Below are positions 47,211 to 58,346 of a stretch of 64,000 nt of DNA, piece after piece. The DNA is from Melanopsichium pennsylvanicum. Taxonomy: Eukaryota > Basidiomycota > Ustilaginomycetes > Ustilaginales. The position numbers and the translations under genes were made by a program. The DNA lies in NCBI GenBank assembly GCA_900208305.1, contig OAPG01000015.1, positions 248,001-312,000 of the forward strand, written 5' to 3'. The notes beneath the pieces are model-generated. The model had not been told where the DNA came from, made no database searches, and saw only the letters and a list, made by a program, of their open reading frames with translations. Numbering within the stretch: the first letter of the stretch is position 1; every line of letters begins with the position of its first letter.

Positions 47211-48518
47211 TTTTTGGAGAAATCGCTGTCAGTGCGCTCCAATGGTGTTGCGAGAAAGGTTGAGGAACGGAAGTTCAGAGGAAAGAAGGAGGAGCAGAAG
47301 AGCTGAAGCCAAAGGTGCACATACACGCATGTGAGTACGGGATTCGGAAGACAACTTCCTCCACTAAGTTATGGGGATCTAACAGATTAAAAATTCGGCC
47401 GAATCAAGTCAAGTGTTGGTCTCTGGTGGACGCGCCGCCTCTTTGCTTTCCTGTGCGTGGGCGGATGCGGGTGAAACATGCACTTTGCCGATCCCTTTGC
47501 ACAAATAATTCCTTCAACGTTAAGGCCTTCTTGGACTGCCTCTTTTCGTGCAGCACTTACATAATTCCTGCCAATCAAGTGATCAGTACAGAGAAAAAGC
47601 ATAATGCTTGTGGTACTGAGATATTTTGCCGGTGATATCTGAAAAGAGAAGATGTGGGGAAAGAGTTTCAGCACAGCAATCGCACTGTAGTGTCCAGTGC
47701 GGTATTCGTCGAGTGTGTGATTTTAGCAAAAGGGTTCAGTTCGGAGTCGATTAATTTCCGCATATCTTACGTCTACCGTACGCCTCTTCAAAGAAACACA
47801 CGACAAGGCTTCTCAGGATTATAGCAAAGCTGCAGCTGCGTTGCATGCGAGAGCGGAGTGTAACTTTTGGAGAGAACGGTGTGCTGCGTGGTACTTTGTG
47901 CAAGGTGTGTGTAACTGATCTGTGTGTGCCTTGTTTCATTCTTTAAAGTCACGCGCATGCACGCACTTTCTCTCATACACTCACACGCCTACACTTGGAC
48001 CCACACACAATCACTCGTGTACCTTCCCCTTGATTGTGATTTGTGGCTGCGAAGCGGCACACAAGCATGACGTGCGCTGGAGAAGCTTCCCGCTGCGTGT
48101 TCTGTCACTTGCTTGCTTTACCCTGAACACTCGAGACTTGGCTATCCACCTCATCATAGCTCTCTATGCTTCGCCAGCCTTTCAAGAACCTCTTCATCAA
48201 TCGACGAATCTCGTCGATAAACGCCAAAGTCCCAATCGCATCTTGCGAGTATACACCTACGCTACAATCTTCGCGGACAAGCCGCTTAGCCGCATCGTTC
48301 GTCTTCTCTGCTTCTTCATCATCGTTAGCACCGCCGTTCGAAGCTTCGCAACTGTCGCCAATCTGAATGGCTTTTCTCTGATTCGGCTGGCAACACCTCT
48401 GTCACTCTCGGAGCAGCTCCATTCTCATCGGCATCCCTGTCAATAGACGTCAGCGTACCCCCTCAGCATTCGTCTCTGCTTCTAGTGCTAGGCTCTAGCC
48501 AGAACACGGCGCTCCAAC
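47211..48518. promoter_or_regulatory. Divergent region between VMA12 and UPA2
   Basis: No gene is supported in 1.3 kb. The 500 bases before the UPA2 ATG are C/T-rich and likely to be its leader. Confidence 0.45.
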
Positions 48519-51500
48519 ATGGATGGCACCACACTCAACGTTTCGGCGCCAGTCTTTCAACCGGGCGGCAGTAAGACCAACAGCACTCCAACAGCACGGC
48601 AGCCCTCATCATTGAATATGCTACCGTCTGCTTCGGGCCTAGGTACACCCTTGTCAGATCGCAATGGTGGTCAGAGCCAGCCATTTCAATCGACAACGGT
48701 GAGTTTTTCTACATTTTGTCGTCGACTTACTTTCGCCTGGTATTCTGACCTTTTTCTCATCTCCCTTGCAGCTCTCGCAAATACAGAATCAGATGACACC
48801 AGGCGGCGGCATCCCAGGTGGCATGGTTCACATGAGCGCCAGTTCTCGCCCTTTCGTGCCGGGTGGAGCTGCACCTTCCAACCTCAAGCCTCAAACACCA
48901 ATTGCACCCTATCAGCATGCTCCACAACCCTCCTACTCAAATCTATCTCGCTCGCCTATACCCGGCCACCGTCTAGGCCATGGTATGACACCTGGTAGTG
49001 TCCAGCTTACAGGGCCCCCAGCCTTTCTCGCCACTCCTCCAATCATAACCAACATGCCACCAACACCGGGTTTTACGGGTCCACCGTCGCCTCTCTCACC
49101 CAATGTCTCTGTACCAGCAAGCCCATTCATCATGCCACACGGCCAAGCCAACCTCGGCTTGCCTTACCCTGGAGCAGTCATGAATGCCAACGTGATGAAG
49201 CTTCGAAAGGGCAAAGGTCCTCAGCCTGTCACTCCGCTCAAGTCCAACGGTCACAACTCGACCCCGTCCATTTCGATGAATCCCGCTGCATTTGCGGCGA
49301 GCTTAGCTGCGTTGAAGGTCAAGAAGAAGGTCGTTGTCTCGATTCCGCATGAAAAGCCTCTATCGGGGGACGAAGCTCTGCTTGCACAATCAGAGGACGA
49401 GCCCAAGGATGATGGCGACGCTGAAGTCACAGACCTCAGCAAGGCAGAAAACACAAAACGGCGTCATGCTCGCGCAGCGGCGTCGACACGTCAGAAGTGG
49501 GCTCAAAGGCAGCCGTTAGATCTCGATCAGCACGACCTCATATCCTCCATCCAAGTGCCCGAGGATGCCATCGTCACTTGCGAGGTACACCCCGAACCTT
49601 GGCCACACTCTCTCGGCCTGCCAGACACCATCGAGATTTACCTTCCAGGTATGAGTGCGTGGGACGAATATCTCGAGATGCGCGCCGAGGAACAGCAGAT
49701 GGAAGCTGATGCCGAAACTGCTGCGGAGCAAGACGATCTCTCGTCGCTAGCTCGCTCTAAGCAGGTGCTATCTTCGAAACCCGCTGCCTTCAAGGGAGAC
49801 GACAAAGGTCGAAGCCTTTCCATCTCCACTCCAGCCGACCCGAACATGGTCTCTTTCAAGCTTAATCGCTTCTTGCAGTCGCAGCGGCTTTCCATAGTCG
49901 ATCCCAACGAGCCGAATGACGACGATGAAAACAACACGCCAAGTCTCGAGGACCAAGATAAATCGTTCGGCCGCTTCCCTTTAAGGGATCTTCCGAATCG
50001 CCTGCGAGAAGCATTCGCTCGCCGCCGCGGAGAAAGCACCCATCTTCACTTCCTTCCAAACTCCAAGCATAGCCACACCATGTCGCTCGGCTTGCCAAAC
50101 TCGGGAGGTGCATTCGGCCCAGAGGTGTTCAGCGCTTTGAACATGATCCGCGCCAATTCTGATGAAGGGCCAAGCAAGCCTCCTTCCGAAGCTCAGGATT
50201 TGCCGGATAAGCCGCTGTCGGACTCGGATGCCATGCCTGGCAAAGACTGTCCTTTCTTGGCAAACATCGCTGAAGACGATGCCGAGATCGATGAGGCTGA
50301 GGTTCGAACTGCTGGAGCATCGCATGACCCGAAAAGTAACAGCAGCGATAATTGGCAGGATCTCGGTCGGGGCTTCGGGTACGAGCCCGAACCGCAAGCG
50401 AGTGTCAAGTCCGGCAGAAGGCACGCAAGGCAGGCATCGAGGATCTCTGTCAGCACCTCTCGTCGTGGCGACGACGAAGGTGACGAGCTTCTCTCGGATC
50501 GCGAAGATGTCGAAGTTCGCACCAATCCAAGCGAGGATGCGGATGCTTCTGACTTTGAAGAAGAGCTTCACGATTACGGGCCTGAGCACTGGCATGATCG
50601 CCATACCAGCGTTCACGTGTCTGCGTTTGGCGATGCTCACGATCGGAGCGATTTTGAGGTTCTGTCAAATGATGAGGATAGTCTGAGGGACTCGCTCACA
50701 CCGTCTGACGAGCAGTTTAGCAATCCATCCGATGAAGAAGCTGCGAGGGAAGAGCGCATACTGCGTCGGCAGCATCGTGCGGCCGAAAGAGCCGCTCGTC
50801 GAGAGCGAATTAACCGCCAGCGTGGTCGGGCCAACACCAATAATACGCTGCCAAGCAGCAGCATCGGCGAAGCCGACGTCCATCAACACGGTAGATACGA
50901 CTATGCGCATGAATATCATCCAAGGCAGAGACGACAATCTTTGTACCAAGATGAGATCGTCAGCAACCCTTCTGATGAAGTGCAGTCTGACTTGGATGAC
51001 AGTCAGACATTTGGTCATTTGGACCAACACGCATGTCTCAAGGATGATCCCCATCTCAGTCAGGACTTCCGCTTTCCTCCTCCACAGCCACCTACAGGAA
51101 AGAATTCACAAGCTCGCCATGGTGAGAGCAACGGCCCGGCCATGTCTGGCACTCTCAGTCGTGCTTCTGGTATCTCCTTACTGAATCCAGACGCAAAGGA
51201 GTTCAAGTTTGGCGGCGCAAGTGCAGCGACTCGTGCGGTCTCTGCTCCGTTGCCGAGCACACAATATACCCACGAGGACACGCCTGCACACTTCCGCTTG
51301 CCGAGCATCAAGACGTCAAGTTTTGGCTCGGCTTTTGGCGATGTAGCTGCCACCGCTCCACACCTCAACGTTGCAGCGCCATCCTTTACACCTGGCATAT
51401 TCAATTTTAAAGCTCCTGTGCGTCTTCAGGTGCCAGAAATGGCCATGTCTTCTTCGCCGAACGGCGCTCCTTCCGCGGAAGCTGGCAACCGGGAGGCAGA

Positions 51501-54500
51501 GAACCGCGCGATGCAGGGGCGAGAAAAACGAACCCGTTACGGACCCATTGACTACAACAGCGAAGATGAGCGATATGCTGCGTACAACACTAGTCCCCCC
51601 CGACCCAAGGCTTCAGCGGCAAGTATCGAGGGCCCGCTGCGCAGCTTTAGCTCACTCGCTAGGCAAGTTCCACCGCCATTCCTCACTCCGGGCTTTGGGC
51701 AACAGCAGAAGGCTATATCGCACGACTCGAGGTTCACTGCTGAAGCCCCGTCGTTTGTGCCCACCTGGGCCAAGGGCGCTGCAGGGTTCGGTGGGTCGAC
51801 CAGCTTCAAGCGCCCGAGCTTGCCTGACTGGAGTAAGCCAACGGAAGGAGATGCGGAGCAAAAATTGGCGCCTTCTATCCGCGACCCTCAGCTTTCCACG
51901 ATGGAGACTCGCAGCAAGGCGATTCCTATTCGAAGACCATCCGAAAACATCGAGTCGGCGAGCATGTCACGCAGCAACTCGTCCAAGCAAGACCTGGCAC
52001 CTGGACAGAGCTCTGGGTCGATGGACAAGCTCTCAGCAGCGAATGCGAATACTTTTTTGGTCGCTTCGCCGGATGGCAGAGCGCACGGTGGAGCGAGTGT
52101 GGATATCGGTCAGACTTCAACAGAGACCCTGATGGGTCCTGCAGAATGGGCCGGACCCAAAGGAACCGAATCCACCTGGCCCGAAGAAAGGGCTCGACCG
52201 ATAAACATCCCTCTCGGACCACACAGCTATCAGTCCTCCGTGGCTTCACCTGGCTCTGATGCTGGTGCGGGCCCATCTGTTCGATGGAATGAGCGCCATT
52301 CTTCGTCGAGCATCGGCGTGTCCTCCATCGACCGTCGAGTTCAACGAGACCGCAGCGGCCACCACCATCATCACCTCATTAGGGTCAGCGACGAAGGCGC
52401 CGAAGAAGATGACGAATCTCTTACCGACTTTGTCGAGGAGATCGTGGAGCGGGTCGACAAGGTCCTCGAGGGTTGGGCCGGAAAGATCCTTGACGAGGTC
52501 ACTATCATGGGTCAAGTTCGACCCCATCCTCGCACCGGTGTTGCGGCTGCCGAATTGGACCAGGACAAAATCGTGTTGGAGATCTCTAAGCGCATGGAGG
52601 AGGCGCTGGATACGCATTTGGTCACTACCTTCTCGGCGCATGTGAGAAAAGCATCGGACGAGACTCAGACCACAATCAGGCCGACAGGAAACAGACATTC
52701 TTCTCCGGATCAAAAGATGAGCTCTTCGGCACTGGTGGATGCCCCCGGAGAGTGGGACTTTGACTACGTGCAAGATATTTTCGAAGTCAAGCTGGGTGAG
52801 ATTCGGGAGCAGATCGAAACAGCAATGGCTCAAGTGATAGGCAAGCTCGATTCATCCGCACTTCCTTCCATCGAGCCATCGGAAGGTAACAGTGGCTCAG
52901 CTTTGTCATCTGAATTTGTCGAAACTATCACCGCACGCCTTGTCGATCAGGTAAGATCGCTCTTCGAGACGCACAATTACACAGCGAAAGAGGCACAGAC
53001 CGCTTCTGAGGACAAGTTGCAACAAGCTCTGCAAGCGAAACTTGACGAAAACCTCTTCCTTCTTTCCGAGAAGAGTGCTGCCGATCGTTCCAATATCCAA
53101 CACATGCTCGAGTCTGAAATACACTCTCTTGAACGATCTCTCTCGTCCATGGGAGCATCGGTCCAAGCCCATCTTTCAACTGCTCTGAAGGAGACTCTGC
53201 CTTCCTTGCTCGAAGACAGAGCTTCTGGCGACGCAGGGTTGGCCGATAGATTGACCAACCAGCTTGGCGCAGCTCTAGGCCCAGTCTTTTCAGAGGAAAG
53301 GCGTTGCTTGTTGGAAGACAATCAGCGAAGCCGGGATCTATTTCTTCAAGCACTACCTTCTCCAGCTTCTATCGCGGTGTCCACGGTCAAAGCAGTGGAG
53401 CCCCTGATCAAGTCTTTGAAGAAGGATCCAATCGACTCTGACTCGCTAGTGACCCGCCTAGCTGAAGTGATTGGAAAGCAATCTATAGAACACATGGTAG
53501 ATCTCAATCCCGTCCTGGCGCTGTTGGAACCGCTAATCGCGAAACAGGAAGATGCACGATCTTTCAGTAAGCGAATTCTTCAACGCCAAGAGGATGCCGA
53601 GAGGACACTCGGCGAGCTGCCTGCTGCGATCAATGCTAAAGTCGACATCTTTCTTTCGTCTTCAAATGAGTCGAATGAGAGGCAAGGGATGGTGTTAGAG
53701 AAAGTCACAGAGATCAAAGCAGAGCTCGAACGAAAGGCGAATCTCAGTGCGGTGGTTACTTCAATCGATACAGAGAGGATCAAGGAGAGATTAGACGATT
53801 TGTCCCAAGACAAGGAATTGACAAGGAAGACGGCAGAAAAGACTTTGACAGAATTGGCGCAAGTGTATCAGGTGCTGAACAGCTCTTACGAGGCTTTATC
53901 TCGTCTCGAAGCTCAGCATACTCTTACTGAAGGGACGCATCGAGAGATCACAGAAGCGCTCGCATCTCAGGCCAAGGCCAGCGAGAAGTTAGCTGGGGAG
54001 CTTAGAGCTGCTGAAGCCAAGGCCGTTGCCGCTGAAGCGTCGCGAGCTGGCCTTTCATCCCAGCTCGACTCCAAGGATAAAGAAAACGAACTCCTCGCCA
54101 ATCAACTTGCACAGCTCAAGGCCGAGCTAGCGGCGACGAAGACTCAAGCTTCGTCTGAACGCGAATCATCCACCAAAGCCGTCACTGAGGCCAACACTCG
54201 AGCAGATCGCGCAGAGTCAACTCTAAGCGAGACTACAGCTCGCCTCAGCACCCTCCTGGGGGCCGCCAACACAGCTGAGCGTGAGGCGTACGAGTCTGCT
54301 AAATCGGTGCTTGAGCGCGCTTCCAAGGCTGAGGGTCAAGTGTCATCACTGGAGAAGCGCATTTCTGAGCAAGATGTCAAGATTGCCAATTTACAAAGCT
54401 TGACAGCTGCGCAGAAGCAGAAAGCTGCGATCAGCCATCAAAAGCTGGCTGAAGGGGAGAAGCGGATCAAAGAGTCTGAGGCCAAGTTGGGCGAGCTGGA

Positions 54501-54984
54501 GGAACTGAGGGCGAAGGTACACGTTTTAGATGGGAGAGAAACGGAACTCGAACAAGCAAAGCGGCATCTGAGGGAGAGTGAGGAGCGAGAGACGCGGTTG
54601 AGGGCAGAACTGAAGGAATATGGCGAAAGGTTTGGCGAGCTGGAGAAAGATCTCTTGCTGATGAAAGAGAACTTGGTCGAGAAAGCTGTACACGAGATGA
54701 CCGTATCTCAGCTTACCGAAAGCCAAGAGCTGGTCGAGAAGCTCGAGGCGCAACTTCAAGCACGAGATGCCGACGGATGGGAAGCTGTAGAGAAGCCAAG
54801 GACGGGTGCATGGGCTTCCATGCATGCCCCAAAGGTAAAGGTTACTGAAGATGAGGGAGAGAGTTCCGGAGAGTTGGCGATGGAAGGTGGCAGGAGTATG
54901 AGGTCGGTCAGCTTTGCATCTTCTGCTGGGGAAAGTAGTAGAGGCAAAGAGGTTCAGGCGGACCAAGATGGCTGGTGGTCCTAA
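48519..54984 (+). CDS. UPA2: Upa2-like multi-PAM2 scaffold of endosomal mRNA transport, two exons
   Basis: Exon 1 is 48519-48698 and exon 2 is 48772-54984, giving 2,130 residues (U. maydis Upa2 is of about this length). The intron has a GTGAGT donor and a CTTGCAG acceptor. PAM2-like motifs, which bind the MLLE domain of poly(A)-binding protein, are visible four times: 'LNVSAPVFQP' (about 6-15), 'MSASSRPFVP' (about 81-90), 'LNVAAPSFTP' (about 923-932) and 'FTAEAPSFVP' (about 1045-1055). The middle is disordered and acidic/Ser-rich. From about 1,280 to 2,050 helices become frequent, with a long coiled coil near the end. The last residues are GWWS, the GWW motif reported to be needed for Upa2 localisation. 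Upa2 is a dimeric core scaffold with Rrm4-containing mRNPs that ride on endosomes along microtubules. This gene is the best evidence for a smut origin. Confidence 0.9.
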
Positions 54985-55519
54985 CTCAAATGGGCACGAA
55001 GAGATGGGAGGAGCAGATGATACCCTAAACACGAAAACACACACACCCGCAGTAACGTCTTAGCATTGTGCATACACACTTTCCTTATACCGGCTTGTTC
55101 CAGCAATCAACTACGTCCCAACTGTTCACTGCTCTGTGCGGCTCTTGCGACAGACTGTGCGTAGACGATGTTTGATGACGAGATGAGGCGAAATGTAGGA
55201 TGAGTGGTAATGTCGAAGAGAGAGCATCGCGTGTGTGGAAGCGAATTAGAGCTCAGGGTCCAGAGGTGGAGGCTAATAATACAAGAAGCCCGGATTTCGG
55301 AAGACGACTCTTTCACAGTTTCTCTGTGTGCTTTGACCCTCGACTGTTCTTAAGCGCCTTCCCCCCACACTCTCTTGGCCTTCGCTTCTTCCAAGCTTCA
55401 CAGCTTATCCTATCGCCATCGGAACCATCCAAGCAAGAGTATTCTTCACTTTCAGCCTATTTGAGCAGAGGATTAAGGGCGCAGTCAAGTGCATTTGGCT
55501 GCAAACAGCGCTGGGAGTC
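54985..55519. other. Intergenic region between UPA2 and the SMN-like gene
   Basis: No gene is seen. Holds the UPA2 3' region and the SMN-like leader. Confidence 0.55.
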
Positions 55520-57154
55520 ATGTCCAGACGGGTCGTCTCGTATGATGACATCTCGGAGGAAGCGCCGCCATTGCCACCCCCAATAGAAGCTGAAGCAAGC
55601 CCGTCAAACCCACGCAACTCTACTCATTTGCTTATCAATGGAAATGCGAAGAGGAAACGTCAAACAGGGACGGCTGATGGAGCAAAGGGAAAGAAAAGGC
55701 AGAAGAAAGCACAGCAGTCAAAAGTAACACTTCACTGGGATGATCCAGACTTTCAGCCACATTCTCTTGTCCATCGCAATGGTCATATAGAGAACAAGGA
55801 AGGAGAGAGCTATCGGAATGTCTCACTTGGGATAGACCTGACTGCAGATGGTGATGTAGAAAGAGAAGATGATGAGGATGAGGGGGAGGAGGAGCGCTTC
55901 TACGACGCAATGGACGGACAGCACGAGACGCATTCTTGTGGCAAAGCCACGAGCTCTGAAGGTGAAGGGCACATCTACAATCAGTGGAAGTATGATGAGT
56001 GGGGGGAACTTATTGATCGATCTCAAACTCGTGTCCACGGTCTAGACGCTGATCAGAACCTTGGCAACGACGCAGAGCCAGAGTACGATGATGTTGGAGA
56101 ACACGATTACGAGGTAGACGACGAAAACGGCGGCGAAGATCGAGGGTTTCTGGCCGCCGACTATGGATCCGCACAGTATGATCACAATGGCGAGTACCCC
56201 GAGAACGAAGAAGATTGGGACGAGGACTTGGAGGAGGATGACGAAGAGGTGTTACCTTTTGCCATCCCAGACGTGAACGAGTTCCATCGAATCCACGACA
56301 CTGAACACCTTACCTCCACTCTATCTCATCTCACCGCCACCGAATCCAGTTCAGCCCATCATCGACCCCCAATAGAGGTAGGTGGAGGAGGGCGAGTCCT
56401 GACGCATCAAGAAGTTTGGTCTGACAAGGTCATCATTGACGCTTTTCGTGCTGCGATGAACCAGTACGACACCATGCACGGCCTCACCACCCAACCAAAA
56501 GGAGCAGATGATGGCAATCAGGACACCGTGACAGGGAAAATGTACGAGAGTGCGCTTTGGAATGACGCACCTGGATGGGATAGTTTGCTCGCCCAACAAG
56601 TCAAGGCTGATACTGAGCAGATTCTGGCTCAAAATCAAACAGCCAATAAAGGCAAACATCGCGCTGTTGCTCTCACTGTTGCTGAAGGCAATGTGGATGC
56701 AAAAGCGGATCATGATGGTACTCACGGAAATGGCAAGGACGAGAATGCTGCGAGCAAGTCTATCAGCGATACATCAGCAAAGGCAGCAGCACTTCATCAA
56801 CCCAACGGCAGAGGAAAGCCAATTGTAACGATGGTTCCACATGCCCATTTACCTGGTAATAAAGCATGGCAACGTGCGGTGAAAACAGTTCAAACCACTC
56901 CCAACTCTATCGGCGGATTTGCTTCCTTTGATACAATTCCAAAGAAAGGTTTGGATACAAGCGACACTAATAATGCTGATGCCGGAGACGAAAAAGGGGT
57001 TGGAGGAAAGATTAACGCGCAAGTTGAAAAGGTGGAACGAGAGGACAGGGGTACGATGCTTGGTGAGTATTGGTATGCTGGATACTATGCCGGGTTGAAA
57101 GCAAACAGCAATAATGACGATACTGCACACTCCAGCATATTAACCGGTGTTTAA
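55520..57154 (+). CDS. SMN-like protein (survival motor neuron family), long form
   Basis: 544 residues. A Gemin2-binding-type helix 'VWSDKVIIDAFRAAMNQYDT' lies at about 298-320 (human SMN: aromatic/DD-x-ALI-x-AYD pattern), and a YG-box-like end 'YWYAGYYAGL' lies at about 516-526. The family oligomerises through the YG box and helps load Sm proteins on snRNA. Fungal SMN (S. pombe Smn1, about 150 residues) lacks the Tudor domain, and I see none here. The remaining sequence is long and acidic: residues 90-270 are dominated by Asp, Glu and Gly, with runs such as 'DVEREDDEDEGEEERFYDAM'. An N-terminal Lys-rich stretch (KRKRQ, KGKKRQKKA) could be a nuclear signal. The two motifs are short, so family membership is probable, not proven. 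Confidence 0.6.
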   Translation: MSRRVVSYDDISEEAPPLPPPIEAEASPSNPRNSTHLLINGNAKRKRQTGTADGAKGKKRQKKAQQSKVTLHWDDPDFQPHSLVHRNGHIENKEGESYRNVSLGIDLTADGDVEREDDEDEGEEERFYDAMDGQHETHSCGKATSSEGEGHIYNQWKYDEWGELIDRSQTRVHGLDADQNLGNDAEPEYDDVGEHDYEVDDENGGEDRGFLAADYGSAQYDHNGEYPENEEDWDEDLEEDDEEVLPFAIPDVNEFHRIHDTEHLTSTLSHLTATESSSAHHRPPIEVGGGGRVLTHQEVWSDKVIIDAFRAAMNQYDTMHGLTTQPKGADDGNQDTVTGKMYESALWNDAPGWDSLLAQQVKADTEQILAQNQTANKGKHRAVALTVAEGNVDAKADHDGTHGNGKDENAASKSISDTSAKAAALHQPNGRGKPIVTMVPHAHLPGNKAWQRAVKTVQTTPNSIGGFASFDTIPKKGLDTSDTNNADAGDEKGVGGKINAQVEKVEREDRGTMLGEYWYAGYYAGLKANSNNDDTAHSSILTGV

Positions 57155-58346
57155 TGTGGTCTCCTTTCCCCTGAACCCTTCATCGTATAAACTAATTGAA
57201 AACTTCCTCCATGTGTATGTCAGTGGATAATGGCAACATTTTACATACATATCCTTTCTCACAATTCGTAGTAGAACCAAATCATTACGTGATTACATGC
57301 TATCGACGCAGATGTGTGAATTTTTTTTTTTTTAATCCGGAATAAAGGATCAGTCTCTTGTGAAAAATGGATAAGCATGCTGTAATTTGCCAAGGAATCA
57401 CTGTGAGCAATTGTCTAGGATGCAACAATGTACTGGTCAAGCAAGCATTTGATTGATCCGTAACGATTAGTTGTCCGAGCATGTTGCAATTGTGGGGAAA
57501 GCGAAAATCCACCTCAATTCAGCTGTATTTAGACATGCTTCCGTTGCGCATCTCCTTAAAAATCCACCACCATCCCCCTTAGACCTAAGCTTGCACAACA
57601 ATACAGGCAGGCACCTGACCGATCAAACACATTTTTTTTTAATATATGATTTTGCCGTACTGCTTCAGATTGTTTGATGATTGCTTAACACCTCTTGAGA
57701 ACATGACTGTATGTTTGATCTCACAACATGATAACTTATGATTGAAATACATGATGGATGATGGTGGTGGTGGTCAGTAATGGTGAGCAGCAAGAAGGTT
57801 GAAACTGACCTGCTGTGCCAAAAAAAAAAACATTTCAACAAAACTTTCAAATTACGTTTTATGCAACCACTTATTTACCATGACACACTTGCCCTATAAT
57901 TTAAACCTTGACAGATCAACCACACAAACACACGTTTCTCCAGAACACACATGATCGTAATTCGATTCACCATTTTTTCATACTTTCTGTGCTGAGAAGA
58001 ATACAACTTGCATCATGGGACTTCCGCCCAAATCAAAAAGAAAACAAGAAGAAAATTGCTGGTGATGGTCTAGGAGAAAAAGTAGTCTATTTGGGTGGAT
58101 CGAGCAAGATATGGTACAACTTTTTATCATGAGATGGATGAAATGGAATAGTATAACGAAATAAAGAGAGAGGGGAGAGAGATAGTGACCAGAATTCTAC
58201 CTTTCTTATAGGTTTAATTGATTACAGAGATACATTTATCTCCTTCTCGGGAAAAAACTTTTCGTGATCTTGTTGTGGCAGAGGGGTGATAGGCATTACA
58301 GCTCTAGAGCATTTTCGAGCAAATCTTCCTGGTCTTCTGACGGCGT
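57155..58346. other. Convergent region between the SMN-like and GATA genes
   Basis: No gene is supported in 1.2 kb. The sequence is AT-rich with several T or A runs of 9-12 bases (57319, 57631, 57819). It probably holds both 3' untranslated regions and spacer. Confidence 0.6.

Noticed and set aside
49638..52833. Several antisense frames across UPA2, up to 219 residues
   Set aside because: Shadow frames of the long disordered Upa2 coding sequence; no family signature.
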